From assembly GCF_016735585.2 (NCBI RefSeq), contig NZ_JAERSE020000002.1:744001-808000 (forward strand): a stretch of DNA of 64,000 nt, given 5' to 3'. Shown here one piece after another: positions 24,273-32,422 of the stretch. Each line of letters begins with the position of its first letter. Position 1 is the stretch's first letter. This DNA comes from Chryseobacterium tagetis (GTDB lineage: Bacteria; Bacteroidota; Bacteroidia; Flavobacteriales; Weeksellaceae). The notes under the pieces were generated by a model. The model was given only the letters and a program-made list of their open reading frames with translations. It was not told the origin of the DNA and made no database searches. The position numbers and the translations under genes are program-made.

Positions 24273-25005
24273 AAAACTATTCTTCCTATCATTAGCAGTT
24301 TTATCATTAAATATATTTGGACAGACAGCGGCATCAAATTTATATTATTATCCTCATGATCAGCAACCTTATCAAGGTGGCGATGTGCAGTTTTATAGAG
24401 ATTTTCATCAGATTTTGGTTGAAAATAACATAAAACCATGTGAAAATAAGGACGAAATTTATTATTTAAGAGTTCTTATTAATGAAGATGCTTCTGTAAA
24501 ATATGTAAAAGACGATACCAATAAAGAGTTGGCGGAAAAAAATAAATGTGCTTATGATTTAGGCTATCAGGTTATTAAACACATGGATAAATGGAATCCT
24601 GCAACCATAGATGGAGTGAAAAAACAGGCTGTTGCTGGTTTTATTATTAAACCAAATGATTTATTTGGAAATGATGAAGAAAATTATGCTCCTAAAGAAG
24701 AGCCGGCTTTGTTCGAAAATCGTTCAGACGGAATAAGCCGATTTCGGAATGAAGTTGTGAAAAAAATTGATCTTAATGGATTTCAATGGAAAGAAGGGTT
24801 CAAACTTGTAATGATGTTTGTAATAGATACTGATGGTACTATTTCGGATATAAAGTTTGAACAGTCTTCGGGTGTTCCTGAATTTGATGCAAGAATAGTT
24901 AAAGGAATAAAAAGCATTAAAAAGAAATGGAAACCTGCTACAATAGGAGGGATTCCTGTGAAATACAGATTTAGACTTCCCTTAGCGTTTAATGCTTCCA
25001 AGTAA
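24262..25005 (+). CDS. Secreted protein with two TonB-C-like domains (3 of 3)
   Basis: About 247 aa from the ATG at 24262; a TTG two codons upstream is also open. The signal peptide ends LNIFGQ. Two TonB-C-like units are visible: residues about 65-130 (YLRVLINEDASVKYV then DKWNPATIDGVKKQ) and about 170-245 (VMMFVIDTDGTISDIKFE then KKKWKPATIGGIPVKYRF). The gene looks like an internal fusion of the same module seen singly in the two upstream paralogues, with which it overlaps by 11 nt. Function unknown. Confidence 0.68.
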   Translation: MEIKKLFFLSLAVLSLNIFGQTAASNLYYYPHDQQPYQGGDVQFYRDFHQILVENNIKPCENKDEIYYLRVLINEDASVKYVKDDTNKELAEKNKCAYDLGYQVIKHMDKWNPATIDGVKKQAVAGFIIKPNDLFGNDEENYAPKEEPALFENRSDGISRFRNEVVKKIDLNGFQWKEGFKLVMMFVIDTDGTISDIKFEQSSGVPEFDARIVKGIKSIKKKWKPATIGGIPVKYRFRLPLAFNASK

Positions 25006-25040
25006 TTGAATTGTTTTGAAATTTAATTAAAATAAAGCCC

Positions 25041-25071
25041 TGACATTCTGTCACAATATTTTGTATCTTTG
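25041..25071 (+). promoter_or_regulatory. Promoter with 13-bp palindrome upstream of miaB
   Basis: The perfect dyad TGACA-TTC-TGTCA (25041-25053) sits where a -33 element should be, 10 nt before the -7 element TATCTTTG (25064-25071). It may be an operator or an alternative -35 determinant. Confidence 0.5.
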
Positions 25072-25153
25072 CAAATTAATTCAAAAGTTCAATGTTTAAA
25101 AAATCAGGTCGGAAAACCTTGAACTTTAAATCTTGAACCTTAAACAGACAGTT

Positions 25154-26590
25154 GTGCAAGAAAAATATATAGACGAAACAAAACAAGGAGAAGCTTTTGC
25201 AATTGCAGAAAGAGAGGGGAACTCTAAGAAATTATTCTTGGAGAGCTATGGTTGTCAGATGAATTTCTCTGATTCTGAAATTGTTGCATCAATTCTTAAC
25301 GAACAAGGATATAATACCACTCTGAAAGTAGAAGAAGCAGATCTTATTCTTTTAAATACATGTTCGATCCGTGAAAAAGCAGAACAGACAGTGAGAATGC
25401 GTCTTTCTCAGTTCAAAAATCTGAAGAAAGAAAAACCCAATATGACGGTAGGTGTTCTTGGATGTATGGCTGAAAGACTGAAAACCAAATTTTTAGAAGA
25501 AGAACAATTAGTTGACCTTGTTGTTGGTCCGGATGCATACAGAGACTTGCCTAATTTATTGAAAGAAACAGAAGATGGGAGAGATGCTATCAATGTAATT
25601 CTTTCAAAAGAAGAAACTTATGCAGATATTAATCCCGTTCGTTTAGGAGGAAATGGCGTTACAGCTTTCGTTACCATTACGAGAGGTTGTGATAATATGT
25701 GTACGTTTTGTGTAGTTCCGTTTACGAGAGGTAGAGAAAGAAGCCGTGATCCGCATTCTATTTTGGATGAATGTAAAGATCTTTGGAACAACGGATATAA
25801 AGAAATTACCTTATTAGGTCAGAATGTAGATTCTTATCTTTGGTATGGAGGAGGTCCTAAAAAAGATTTTGCCAAAGCATCAGAAATGCAGAAAGCAACC
25901 GCTGTAGATTTTGCGCAATTACTTGATTTAGTTGCTAAAGCTGTTCCTGAAATGAGAATCAGGTTCTCGACTTCAAATCCTCAAGATATGAGTCTTGATG
26001 TATTCAAAATGATGGCAAAGCACGAGAATATCTGTAAATATGTTCACTTGCCGGTTCAAAGTGGAAGCAATAATATGCTGGAAGCGATGAACAGACAGCA
26101 TACCCGTGAAGAATATTTAGACTTAATTAAAAAAGCGAAAGAAATTGTTCCGGAAGTTTCATTTTCTCAGGATATGATTGTTGGTTTCTGCAACGAAACT
26201 GAAGAAGATCACCAGGATACATTGAGTTTGATGAGAGAAGTAGAGTATGATTATGGGTATATGTTCGCTTATTCAGAAAGACCGGGAACTCCGGCTCACA
26301 AGAAGATGGAAGATAACATTCCGGCAGACGTTAAACAAAGACGTTTGGCAGAAGTAATTGCTTTACAGGGAGAATTATCAAGAAACCGTATGAAATCTTA
26401 CGTGGGAAAAACGCATAAGATCTTAATAGAAGGGATCTCTAAAAAGAATAAAAACCAGTGGAAGGGAAGAAATTCCCAAAATGCGGTTTGTGTATTCGAT
26501 ATGTTGGAAGGTCAGAAAATTGGTGACATTGTGGAGGTTTTTGTATTCGACAATACGCAAGGCACACTTTTGGGGGAAACTGTGAAATAA
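25154..26590 (+). CDS. miaB: tRNA-2-methylthio-N6-dimethylallyladenosine synthase MiaB
   Basis: A radical-SAM methylthiotransferase of about 478 aa that adds the ms2 group to i6A37 of tRNAs reading UNN codons. The N-terminal UPF0004 domain has cysteines in SYGCQMNFSDSE, NTCSIREKAE and LGCMAE. The radical-SAM cluster motif is TRGCDNMCTFCVVPF, and a C-terminal TRAM domain occupies about the last 65 residues. The frame is open from TTG 25133, but GTG 25154 (then QEKYIDE) looks the more natural start. The hydroxylase MiaE acting next on the same base is also encoded in this window. Confidence 0.92.
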   Translation: MQEKYIDETKQGEAFAIAEREGNSKKLFLESYGCQMNFSDSEIVASILNEQGYNTTLKVEEADLILLNTCSIREKAEQTVRMRLSQFKNLKKEKPNMTVGVLGCMAERLKTKFLEEEQLVDLVVGPDAYRDLPNLLKETEDGRDAINVILSKEETYADINPVRLGGNGVTAFVTITRGCDNMCTFCVVPFTRGRERSRDPHSILDECKDLWNNGYKEITLLGQNVDSYLWYGGGPKKDFAKASEMQKATAVDFAQLLDLVAKAVPEMRIRFSTSNPQDMSLDVFKMMAKHENICKYVHLPVQSGSNNMLEAMNRQHTREEYLDLIKKAKEIVPEVSFSQDMIVGFCNETEEDHQDTLSLMREVEYDYGYMFAYSERPGTPAHKKMEDNIPADVKQRRLAEVIALQGELSRNRMKSYVGKTHKILIEGISKKNKNQWKGRNSQNAVCVFDMLEGQKIGDIVEVFVFDNTQGTLLGETVK

Positions 26591-26650
26591 TCTTTCCTAG
26601 AAATTACATTAAACAAATTATTATCATTATTAACTTTTAAAACTCAGACA

Positions 26651-27079
26651 ATGGAAAAATTTCAGAAATATTGCCTCAGTGTTTTATTGGTAATAATTTG
26701 CAGTAATATTTCAGCACAGATCAACAATGGTTCTCTTGAAAACGAAGATTGTAGGTTTTATGAAATTTACAATCAGTTTTTAAACCATGAATGTGAAGGG
26801 TCGCAGGAGTTTTGCGTAAAAGAAAAAGCAAGACCCAATTTTGCCATTCATCATAAGCAGAATATCATTGATATTGTTGGGAAATCTTTTTTTGAGAAAC
26901 AGCAATGTCGATCTTGTAAAAATAAGGTAGAAGTCAATTTTTCTGAAAAAGAAAAACATAATCTCCTTTTAAAGAACTTTGAAAAAAGCAGCAAAGAAAA
27001 TCTCTTTGCTAAAATTCTATATTTTAAAGCTAAAGTTACAAAAGTTAGAAATAAAGATGATTTGAATTCGATTGGTTAA
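26651..27079 (+). CDS. Secreted protein of unknown function
   Basis: A 142-aa protein with a signal peptide ending SNISAQ (about residue 22). The mature part is basic and has cysteines at CRFYE, HECEGSQEFC and QQCRSCK, giving a possible two-disulfide or metal site. I recognise no family. It stands between miaB and the sigma-54 regulator with about 60-75 nt on each side and no clear terminator. Confidence 0.55.
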   Translation: MEKFQKYCLSVLLVIICSNISAQINNGSLENEDCRFYEIYNQFLNHECEGSQEFCVKEKARPNFAIHHKQNIIDIVGKSFFEKQQCRSCKNKVEVNFSEKEKHNLLLKNFEKSSKENLFAKILYFKAKVTKVRNKDDLNSIG

Positions 27080-27155
27080 AATTTAATCCATTTTAAACTA
27101 ATTCAATATCTACATACCGTAGATCAAATTTAAATCAACAATTTAAAATTTACTT

Positions 27156-28457
27156 ATGAGTAACGAGTTACAAAATATAAAAAACCGTTTCGGAATCATT
27201 GGAAACTTTCCGGCTCTAAATCGTGCCTTAGAAAAATCAATTCAGGTTGCACCTACAGATATCTCAGTCCTTGTGATTGGAGAAAGTGGAGTAGGAAAAG
27301 AATTTATTCCCAAAATTATTCATTCAGAATCCAAAAGAAAACATCAGCCTTATATCGTTGTAAACTGTGGAGCCATTCCGGAAGGAACAATCGACTCCGA
27401 ATTATTCGGTCACGAAAAAGGAGCATTTACAGGAGCAACGGCAACAAGAAAAGGATACTTTGAAGTTGCTGACGGAGGAACCATCTTTCTTGATGAGGTA
27501 GGAGAATTACCCCTACAAACACAAGTCCGTTTGCTGAGAGTCTTAGAAAGCGGTGAATTTATGAAAGTAGGATCTTCACAGGTGCAGAAAACGAATGTAA
27601 GAATCGTGGCCGCTACCAATGTGAATATGATGAAGGCGATTCAGGACGGTAGATTCCGTGAAGACTTATATTACCGTCTGAATACCGTTCAAATCGATAT
27701 GCCTGCTTTAAGAGAGCGAAAAGGGGATATTCATCTGCTGTTCAGAAAATTTGCAATTGACTTTGCAGAAAAATATAGAATGCCAGAATTAGAGCTTGAA
27801 CCAAGCGCTGTTCATTATATTGAAAACTATACATTTCCGGGGAATGTTCGACAGTTGAGAAATCTGGTTGAGCAAATGACGGTGGTGGAAAGAAACAGAC
27901 ATGTTACCGTAGAGAAACTGGCTGAATATATTCCTATGGATGCCCATTTGCCAATGGTTGTCAATCAGCCGAATTCCCAAAAACAAAGTGATTTTGGCAG
28001 TGAAAGAGAAATTATGTACAAAATTCTCTTTGATATGCGAAATGATATAAATGATTTAAAATCCTTAACTTCGGAATTAATAAAGAACCGCGGAACTACA
28101 GATCTGAGCAATCATGAAAAAAATTTGATCAACAGAATTTATACTCCTGAAACACAGCAGAATGTAGCGCCGAACTCTTTGTTGTATTTTGAAAATCAAG
28201 GCAATAATAATCAGCAGATTCAACATATTCAAAATCCTACCATTATCGCTAATCCTGATGATAATTTTGAAGATTTTGAGGATATAGAAATAGAAGAAAA
28301 TAAACCGGAATCCTTATCGCTTCAAAACAATGAAAAAGATCTGATTGTTAAAGCATTGGAAAAGCATAACGGACGCAGAAACAAGGCAGCAGACGAACTG
28401 GGAATTTCGCAAAGAACTTTATACAGAAAAATAAAACAATATAATTTAGAAGATTAA
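27156..28457 (+). CDS. Sigma-54-dependent transcriptional activator (no receiver domain)
   Basis: A 433-aa protein. The AAA+ sigma-54 interaction domain occupies about 10-250 with Walker A GESGVGKE (42-49), the GAFTGA loop (89-94) that contacts sigma-54, and Walker B FLDEVGELPL. The C-terminus (about 390-430) is a Fis-type helix-turn-helix (KHNGRRNKAADELGISQRTL). There is no N-terminal receiver, GAF or PAS domain; the 140-residue linker is N/Q/E-rich. Regulation is thus likely by abundance or by a partner. It is followed by lptE 20 nt downstream, a pairing often seen in flavobacteria. Confidence 0.88.
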   Translation: MSNELQNIKNRFGIIGNFPALNRALEKSIQVAPTDISVLVIGESGVGKEFIPKIIHSESKRKHQPYIVVNCGAIPEGTIDSELFGHEKGAFTGATATRKGYFEVADGGTIFLDEVGELPLQTQVRLLRVLESGEFMKVGSSQVQKTNVRIVAATNVNMMKAIQDGRFREDLYYRLNTVQIDMPALRERKGDIHLLFRKFAIDFAEKYRMPELELEPSAVHYIENYTFPGNVRQLRNLVEQMTVVERNRHVTVEKLAEYIPMDAHLPMVVNQPNSQKQSDFGSEREIMYKILFDMRNDINDLKSLTSELIKNRGTTDLSNHEKNLINRIYTPETQQNVAPNSLLYFENQGNNNQQIQHIQNPTIIANPDDNFEDFEDIEIEENKPESLSLQNNEKDLIVKALEKHNGRRNKAADELGISQRTLYRKIKQYNLED

Positions 28458-28477
28458 TATTGAAATCGAATTAGAAA

Positions 28478-29026
28478 ATGAATTTTAAAGTTAAAAATAT
28501 CAGAATAAACCAGCCAAAAATGATTTGGCTTTTATTGCTTTGTTTGAATGTACTGCATTCCTGCTATAGCTTTACAGGGTCGTCCCTTAAAGATGAAAAA
28601 ACCATTCAGATCAATGAATTTCCGAACAATGCAGCACTGGTAAACCCGGCGTTGTCACAACAGTTCTCTACAGATATTCAGAACAGGTTTTTACAAAGAA
28701 CTACGCTGAAAGGAACCAAGCAGAGTCCTGATATTTTAGTGGAAGGAGAAATTACAGATTATTCAATTAATCCTACTACGATTAGCTCAACCACTTCTAC
28801 CACGAGTGCAGGAGTTATCCAAGATTCACAGAATAAATTGACAATTACTGTGAAAGTTCATTATGAAAATAAATTGCATCCTGAACTGAGTTTTGACAGA
28901 ACGTACTCTGATGAAGCTACTTTTAACAGCAGTTTGTCTCAAAGTGATATAGAAGCAACTCAGGTAAAAATTGTCAACGAAAGAATTATTAATAAAATAT
29001 TTAACGATATTGTAGCAAACTGGTAA
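28478..29026 (+). CDS. lptE: LPS assembly lipoprotein LptE (Bacteroidetes type)
   Basis: A 182-aa lipoprotein with a signal segment ending LHSC and Cys29 as lipid site. The short N-terminus before the hydrophobic stretch is unusual; M15 is an alternative start. The domain FTGSSLKDEKTIQINEFPNNA followed by a Ser/Thr-rich turn and NKLTITVKVHYENKL matches the LptE family that plugs LptD in the outer membrane. It lies between the sigma-54 activator and the acidic TPR-tailed protein, with only 1 nt to the next start. Confidence 0.83.
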   Translation: MNFKVKNIRINQPKMIWLLLLCLNVLHSCYSFTGSSLKDEKTIQINEFPNNAALVNPALSQQFSTDIQNRFLQRTTLKGTKQSPDILVEGEITDYSINPTTISSTTSTTSAGVIQDSQNKLTITVKVHYENKLHPELSFDRTYSDEATFNSSLSQSDIEATQVKIVNERIINKIFNDIVANW

Positions 29027-29027
29027 G

Positions 29028-31013
29028 ATGAATCCTAGAGTTTTAGAGCTATTAAAAAATCCAAAAAACATTCAGCCGGAAGATATACATCTTTTGAGAG
29101 GGGAGATTGATGCTTTTCCCTATATTCAAAATATCAGAGCACTGCATTTGTATGGAGTGCATCTGTATGAAAGAGAGAACTATCAGAAAGAGCTTTCCAC
29201 AACAGCTGCGTATACCACAGATAAAAAGATTCTTTATCAGCTTATCAACGGTAAAATCCAGCAAAAGCCTAAACCGAAGGTTGAAGAGAAGCCTGTTCCG
29301 GAAAATAAAATAGAAACAGATTTAAAAGAAGAAGCTCCTAAACAAAATTTTTACCAAAACAGCAGTTTTCCTTTAAGAAGAGATAGCGAAAATGGACCCA
29401 TTAGTAACGATGGAGTTTCATGTGACTTTCAATCAGCTGGTCAGGAGGCTACTTACTTGTATGTAAACGGAGAAAAAAACCGGATTTTATTTGAAGGAGA
29501 AGAGAATTTCCTTACAGAAGAAAATACGCATATAATTACACTGGATGCTGATTCTTTGAACACTGCAAACCATGACGCTTTTGAAGAAATAGAAGAATCT
29601 GAACCGGAAACCATCATTCAAGAACAAAACATTGAATCTGAGCCTGTAAAAGAAGAAGTTCTGGAAGAACAGGAAGTAAGCTTCCAGGAAATAGAAACAT
29701 TACAGCCGGACGTTCAAATCGAATCTAATGAACAATTTGAAGCGGTTGAGGAAATAGAAGTAAAAGAAGAAGATAAAGCAATAGAAGCAGCAGAATTTAC
29801 TCCTGAAAAGATCATTGATGAAGATAAAATTTCAACAGAAAAAGAAAATATTCAGGATAAAGAAGAGTTAAGCTTTCATGGGATGGAATCTTTCTTGCCG
29901 GAAGTGAAAATTCAGGCAAACAATGCTGAAGAGATCATTACAGAAATTTCTCAACCCAATCTCAACAAACATGAGGACGAAATGCGCCGTCTGATAGAAG
30001 AAGTTGAGAAAAAAATGAAAGAAAAAGCAGTTTCTGAGAAAATAATAGAAGAAGAACCGAAAAATACGGATCACGGAATCAGCTTTGCAGATACTCAAAG
30101 TTTTGAAACGAAAACAGTTGTGCCTGAAGCTGAAGGAGAGGTGAAACCGGATAATATAATTATTGAGGCTCAACCTGAAGTTATTGATAATATTATAGAG
30201 ACGGAAAAAGAAAATATTGAGGAAAAGCCGGTCGTTGAAGAACATACAGAAGTGAGATCTGCATGGAAACCGATGTCCTTTGAATCAAACCTTCCGGACT
30301 CTTTACTTAATAAACCTGTAGAAACAGCGAATCCAAAGATAGAAATACCACAGGAAACAATATTCAGGGAAGAAGAGGTTTTATCGAAAGTAGAAGAAAC
30401 GTCTGAATTAATTGATGATATTCCTGAACAAAAAGAAGAGCCTATAGAAGAACTTAAAATAGAGGAAGAAACTCCGCAAACGTCAAAAGAAAATAAAGAA
30501 GATGTTCCCGTGATGAATGTTTCTTTCTTTAGCTCAAACTGGACGATTGCCCAACCTGAAAAAGAGGTTCAGAATAAAGAAGAAGAAAAAGAAGAAATTC
30601 AGAAAGAAAAGATCGAAGAAGCTTTACCTGAAGTGCCAAAGAAAAATCTTTTGGACAGTAATGTTCCCGGATTTATCAATACATGGCAGAGTTGGCTGAA
30701 AATCGACAGAGTAGAAGATGTTGAAGAAAAAGAAAAAGAAGAAACGGAAATAAAAACTAAGGCGATCGAAGTCTTTATTGAGAATAATCCGAAAATCAGT
30801 CAATTAAGAGAAGAAAGCAGTTATGTGGTAAAGGAAAAGAATGACGATATTTCTCACTTAATGACTGAAACACTGGCAACACTATATTTTGAGCAAAAGC
30901 TATATACAAAAGCTATAAAAGCATTTGAAATCTTGATTAAAAAGAACCCGGAAAAAGAAGAATATTTTAAAAATAAAATCCAGGAAATAAAAGATTTCCG
31001 TAGTAAAAACTAG
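29028..31013 (+). CDS. Large acidic repeat protein with C-terminal TPR
   Basis: A 661-aa, strongly acidic (Glu-rich) protein without signal peptide. Residues 1-75 form a folded N-terminal unit (FPYIQNIRALHLYGVHLYE). The long middle is low complexity with spaced repeats of the type SFQEIETLQPDVQI, SFHGMESFLPEVKI, SFADTQSF and SFESNLPDSLL. The last 60 residues hold a tetratricopeptide-like helix pair (TLATLYFEQKLYTKAIKAFE then KNPEKEEYFKNKIQ). Probably a cytoplasmic scaffold; function unknown. It is translationally close to lptE (1-nt gap) and to the next small membrane protein (9-nt gap). Confidence 0.65.
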   Translation: MNPRVLELLKNPKNIQPEDIHLLRGEIDAFPYIQNIRALHLYGVHLYERENYQKELSTTAAYTTDKKILYQLINGKIQQKPKPKVEEKPVPENKIETDLKEEAPKQNFYQNSSFPLRRDSENGPISNDGVSCDFQSAGQEATYLYVNGEKNRILFEGEENFLTEENTHIITLDADSLNTANHDAFEEIEESEPETIIQEQNIESEPVKEEVLEEQEVSFQEIETLQPDVQIESNEQFEAVEEIEVKEEDKAIEAAEFTPEKIIDEDKISTEKENIQDKEELSFHGMESFLPEVKIQANNAEEIITEISQPNLNKHEDEMRRLIEEVEKKMKEKAVSEKIIEEEPKNTDHGISFADTQSFETKTVVPEAEGEVKPDNIIIEAQPEVIDNIIETEKENIEEKPVVEEHTEVRSAWKPMSFESNLPDSLLNKPVETANPKIEIPQETIFREEEVLSKVEETSELIDDIPEQKEEPIEELKIEEETPQTSKENKEDVPVMNVSFFSSNWTIAQPEKEVQNKEEEKEEIQKEKIEEALPEVPKKNLLDSNVPGFINTWQSWLKIDRVEDVEEKEKEETEIKTKAIEVFIENNPKISQLREESSYVVKEKNDDISHLMTETLATLYFEQKLYTKAIKAFEILIKKNPEKEEYFKNKIQEIKDFRSKN

Positions 31014-31022
31014 ATTTATTAT

Positions 31023-31214
31023 ATGAGCCTACTTATTATTACTCCTTATGAAATACTATTGTTCACAGTTGCTGTTATTGTATTGTACATTGTAGCAATT
31101 TCGACACTCTTTAAAAATAAATCAGGTATTTTGCCTTATCTGGCGCTTATCTTATTTCCTGTCTTTGGTCCTCTCGGGATTGTTTTTGGAAATTATATGA
31201 AGAAAATAAAATAA
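31023..31214 (+). CDS. Small two-helix membrane protein (PLDc_N-like)
   Basis: A 63-aa protein with two membrane segments (about 8-28 and 35-55) joined by FKNKSGILPYLAL and ending in KKIK. The layout is that of the phospholipase-D N-terminal-type small membrane proteins. It is the last gene of the cluster beginning with the sigma-54 activator, directly before a strong bidirectional terminator. Confidence 0.55.
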   Translation: MSLLIITPYEILLFTVAVIVLYIVAISTLFKNKSGILPYLALILFPVFGPLGIVFGNYMKKIK

Positions 31215-31252
31215 AAAAGACGGCTGAAAATTCATTTTCAGCCGTCTTTTTT
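31213..31252. terminator. Bidirectional terminator
   Basis: AAAAGACGGCTGAAAA and TTTTCAGCCGTCTTTT form a 16-bp stem around TTCA, with A- and T-runs outside. It serves both the plus-strand small membrane gene and the minus-strand DUF4126 gene. Confidence 0.88.
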
Positions 31253-31272
31253 TATAGTTGAAATGAAATTTT

Positions 31273-31878
31273 TCAGTCTGAACCGGTACTTTTATTACCT
31301 CTCAGCTTTTTCCATGCTTTTCTTCCGATGGAAAGAGCAATAAAAATGAAAATGATAGCAAGTATAGCGGCAATAATAGGAGCGGCCATTGCTAAAACTG
31401 ACATAAGCCCTGCTCCTGCGGTTTCAGTAGTTCCTACCACAGGATTTCCCAGTCCGCCTGTTGTTGCTGTAGAAGCGGCCCGAATTCCGGCAAATCCGGT
31501 ACTGATTGTCGCAGCCGTTCCTCCCCCTGCAATCAAAGCTAAAGCCCATTGAGGAAATGTACCTAAATCGGCAAACTGGCTTGCAAATAAAATAGAACCC
31601 GCTATAGTTGCCATAGGAATAGAGATAGTGTCCAAAAGGTGGTCTAAAAAAGGAATATAGTACGCCAGAATTTCAAAAACGGTTGCAACTCCCGTTGTAA
31701 TGAGTGTCGGAAGACCGGCAAGCCATTCAAAACTTTCATTCATAGGAATCCAGTGAAAATAAGAGGCTAAACTCACCGCAAAAAGAGGAAGAAATACCCG
31801 AAATCCGGTGGCAGCAGCCAAACCTATACCAATAAATGTACTCAGGATATAAGGAAAGTAAGGAATATTATCTAACAT
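31273..31878 (-). CDS. DUF4126 membrane protein
   Basis: About 201 aa from the ATG at 31878. The frame runs on to 31956, but that would overlap rnpA and adds no family sequence. It has four to five membrane segments and is rich in Gly and Ala, with the family stretch GIGLAAATGFRVFLPLF at the N-terminus and STGFAGIRAASTATTGGLGNP near 130-150. The C-terminus is basic (GRKAWKKLRGNKS). Function unknown. It follows rnpA by about 54 nt on the same strand. Confidence 0.72.
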   Translation of the reverse strand: MLDNIPYFPYILSTFIGIGLAAATGFRVFLPLFAVSLASYFHWIPMNESFEWLAGLPTLITTGVATVFEILAYYIPFLDHLLDTISIPMATIAGSILFASQFADLGTFPQWALALIAGGGTAATISTGFAGIRAASTATTGGLGNPVVGTTETAGAGLMSVLAMAAPIIAAILAIIFIFIALSIGRKAWKKLRGNKSTGSD

Positions 31879-31931
31879 TTTATTTCTCAGATTAATAGTT
31901 CCTCTTAAAGGTACAAAAAATAGATAAATGG

Positions 31932-32306
31932 TTACGGCCTTTTTTGAGACGTACAAAGGTTTATAAATTGCTCCTCTACCTCTTTAAATTTTGCTGGGAT
32001 TTCAGAAGAAACCCAAAATAGCATGGCAAAGGTTTTCTCTCCGAAAGTTTCTTTAAACAGACCTTTATTTAAACGATATGCTTCCCTTAAAAGTCTTTTG
32101 ATACGGTTTCTGTGAACCGCTTTTTTGAAATATCTTTTAGAAACCGAAACCCCGAATTTTGCCTGCTCAATAGAAACTGTAGGCTTTTCTTTCAGGACAA
32201 TGATCCTTAAATTTCCACAGGTTTTCCATTTACCTTTTTCGAAAAGTAAAGCGATTTCAGTCTCTTTTTTGAGTTTTTCGGCTTTGGAATAGTTGAAGTT
32301 TGTCAT
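31932..32306 (-). CDS. rnpA: Ribonuclease P protein component
   Basis: A 124-aa basic protein with the RNR signature AVHRNRIKRLLREAYRLNK (about 69-87) and FGVSVSKRYFKKA before it. It binds the RNase P RNA and helps in 5' processing of tRNAs. As in other Bacteroidetes it is not next to rpmH and dnaA, the arrangement typical of many bacteria. It lies in a minus-strand run tatD-like, tcdA, rnpA, DUF4126, with a hairpin separating it from tcdA. Confidence 0.9.
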   Translation of the reverse strand: MTNFNYSKAEKLKKETEIALLFEKGKWKTCGNLRIIVLKEKPTVSIEQAKFGVSVSKRYFKKAVHRNRIKRLLREAYRLNKGLFKETFGEKTFAMLFWVSSEIPAKFKEVEEQFINLCTSQKRP

Positions 32307-32341
32307 TTACGGACTGTAAATATAGGGGAATTTTAATAGAG

Positions 32342-32402
32342 ATGCTTTGATTTTGCTCAGGATAAGGTTTTAAAAATTTCAGTCTGAGCAGAATCAAAGC
32401 AT
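32342..32402 (-). terminator. Long hairpin between tcdA and rnpA
   Basis: ATGCTTTGATTTTGCTCAG (32342-32360) pairs with CTGAGCAGAATCAAAGCAT (32384-32402), a 19-bp stem with one G-T pair and a 23-nt loop. It lies after the tcdA stop on the minus strand. There is no strong T-run, so it may be a processing or stability hairpin rather than a classic terminator. Confidence 0.6.
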
Positions 32403-32422
32403 TTTATGGATGTTTAAAAAGT

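Noticed and set aside
29868..30245. 125-codon minus-strand open frame
   Set aside because: Antisense shadow of the Glu-rich protein; its Phe/Tyr/Ile-rich, repetitive composition is what GAA codons give on the other strand.
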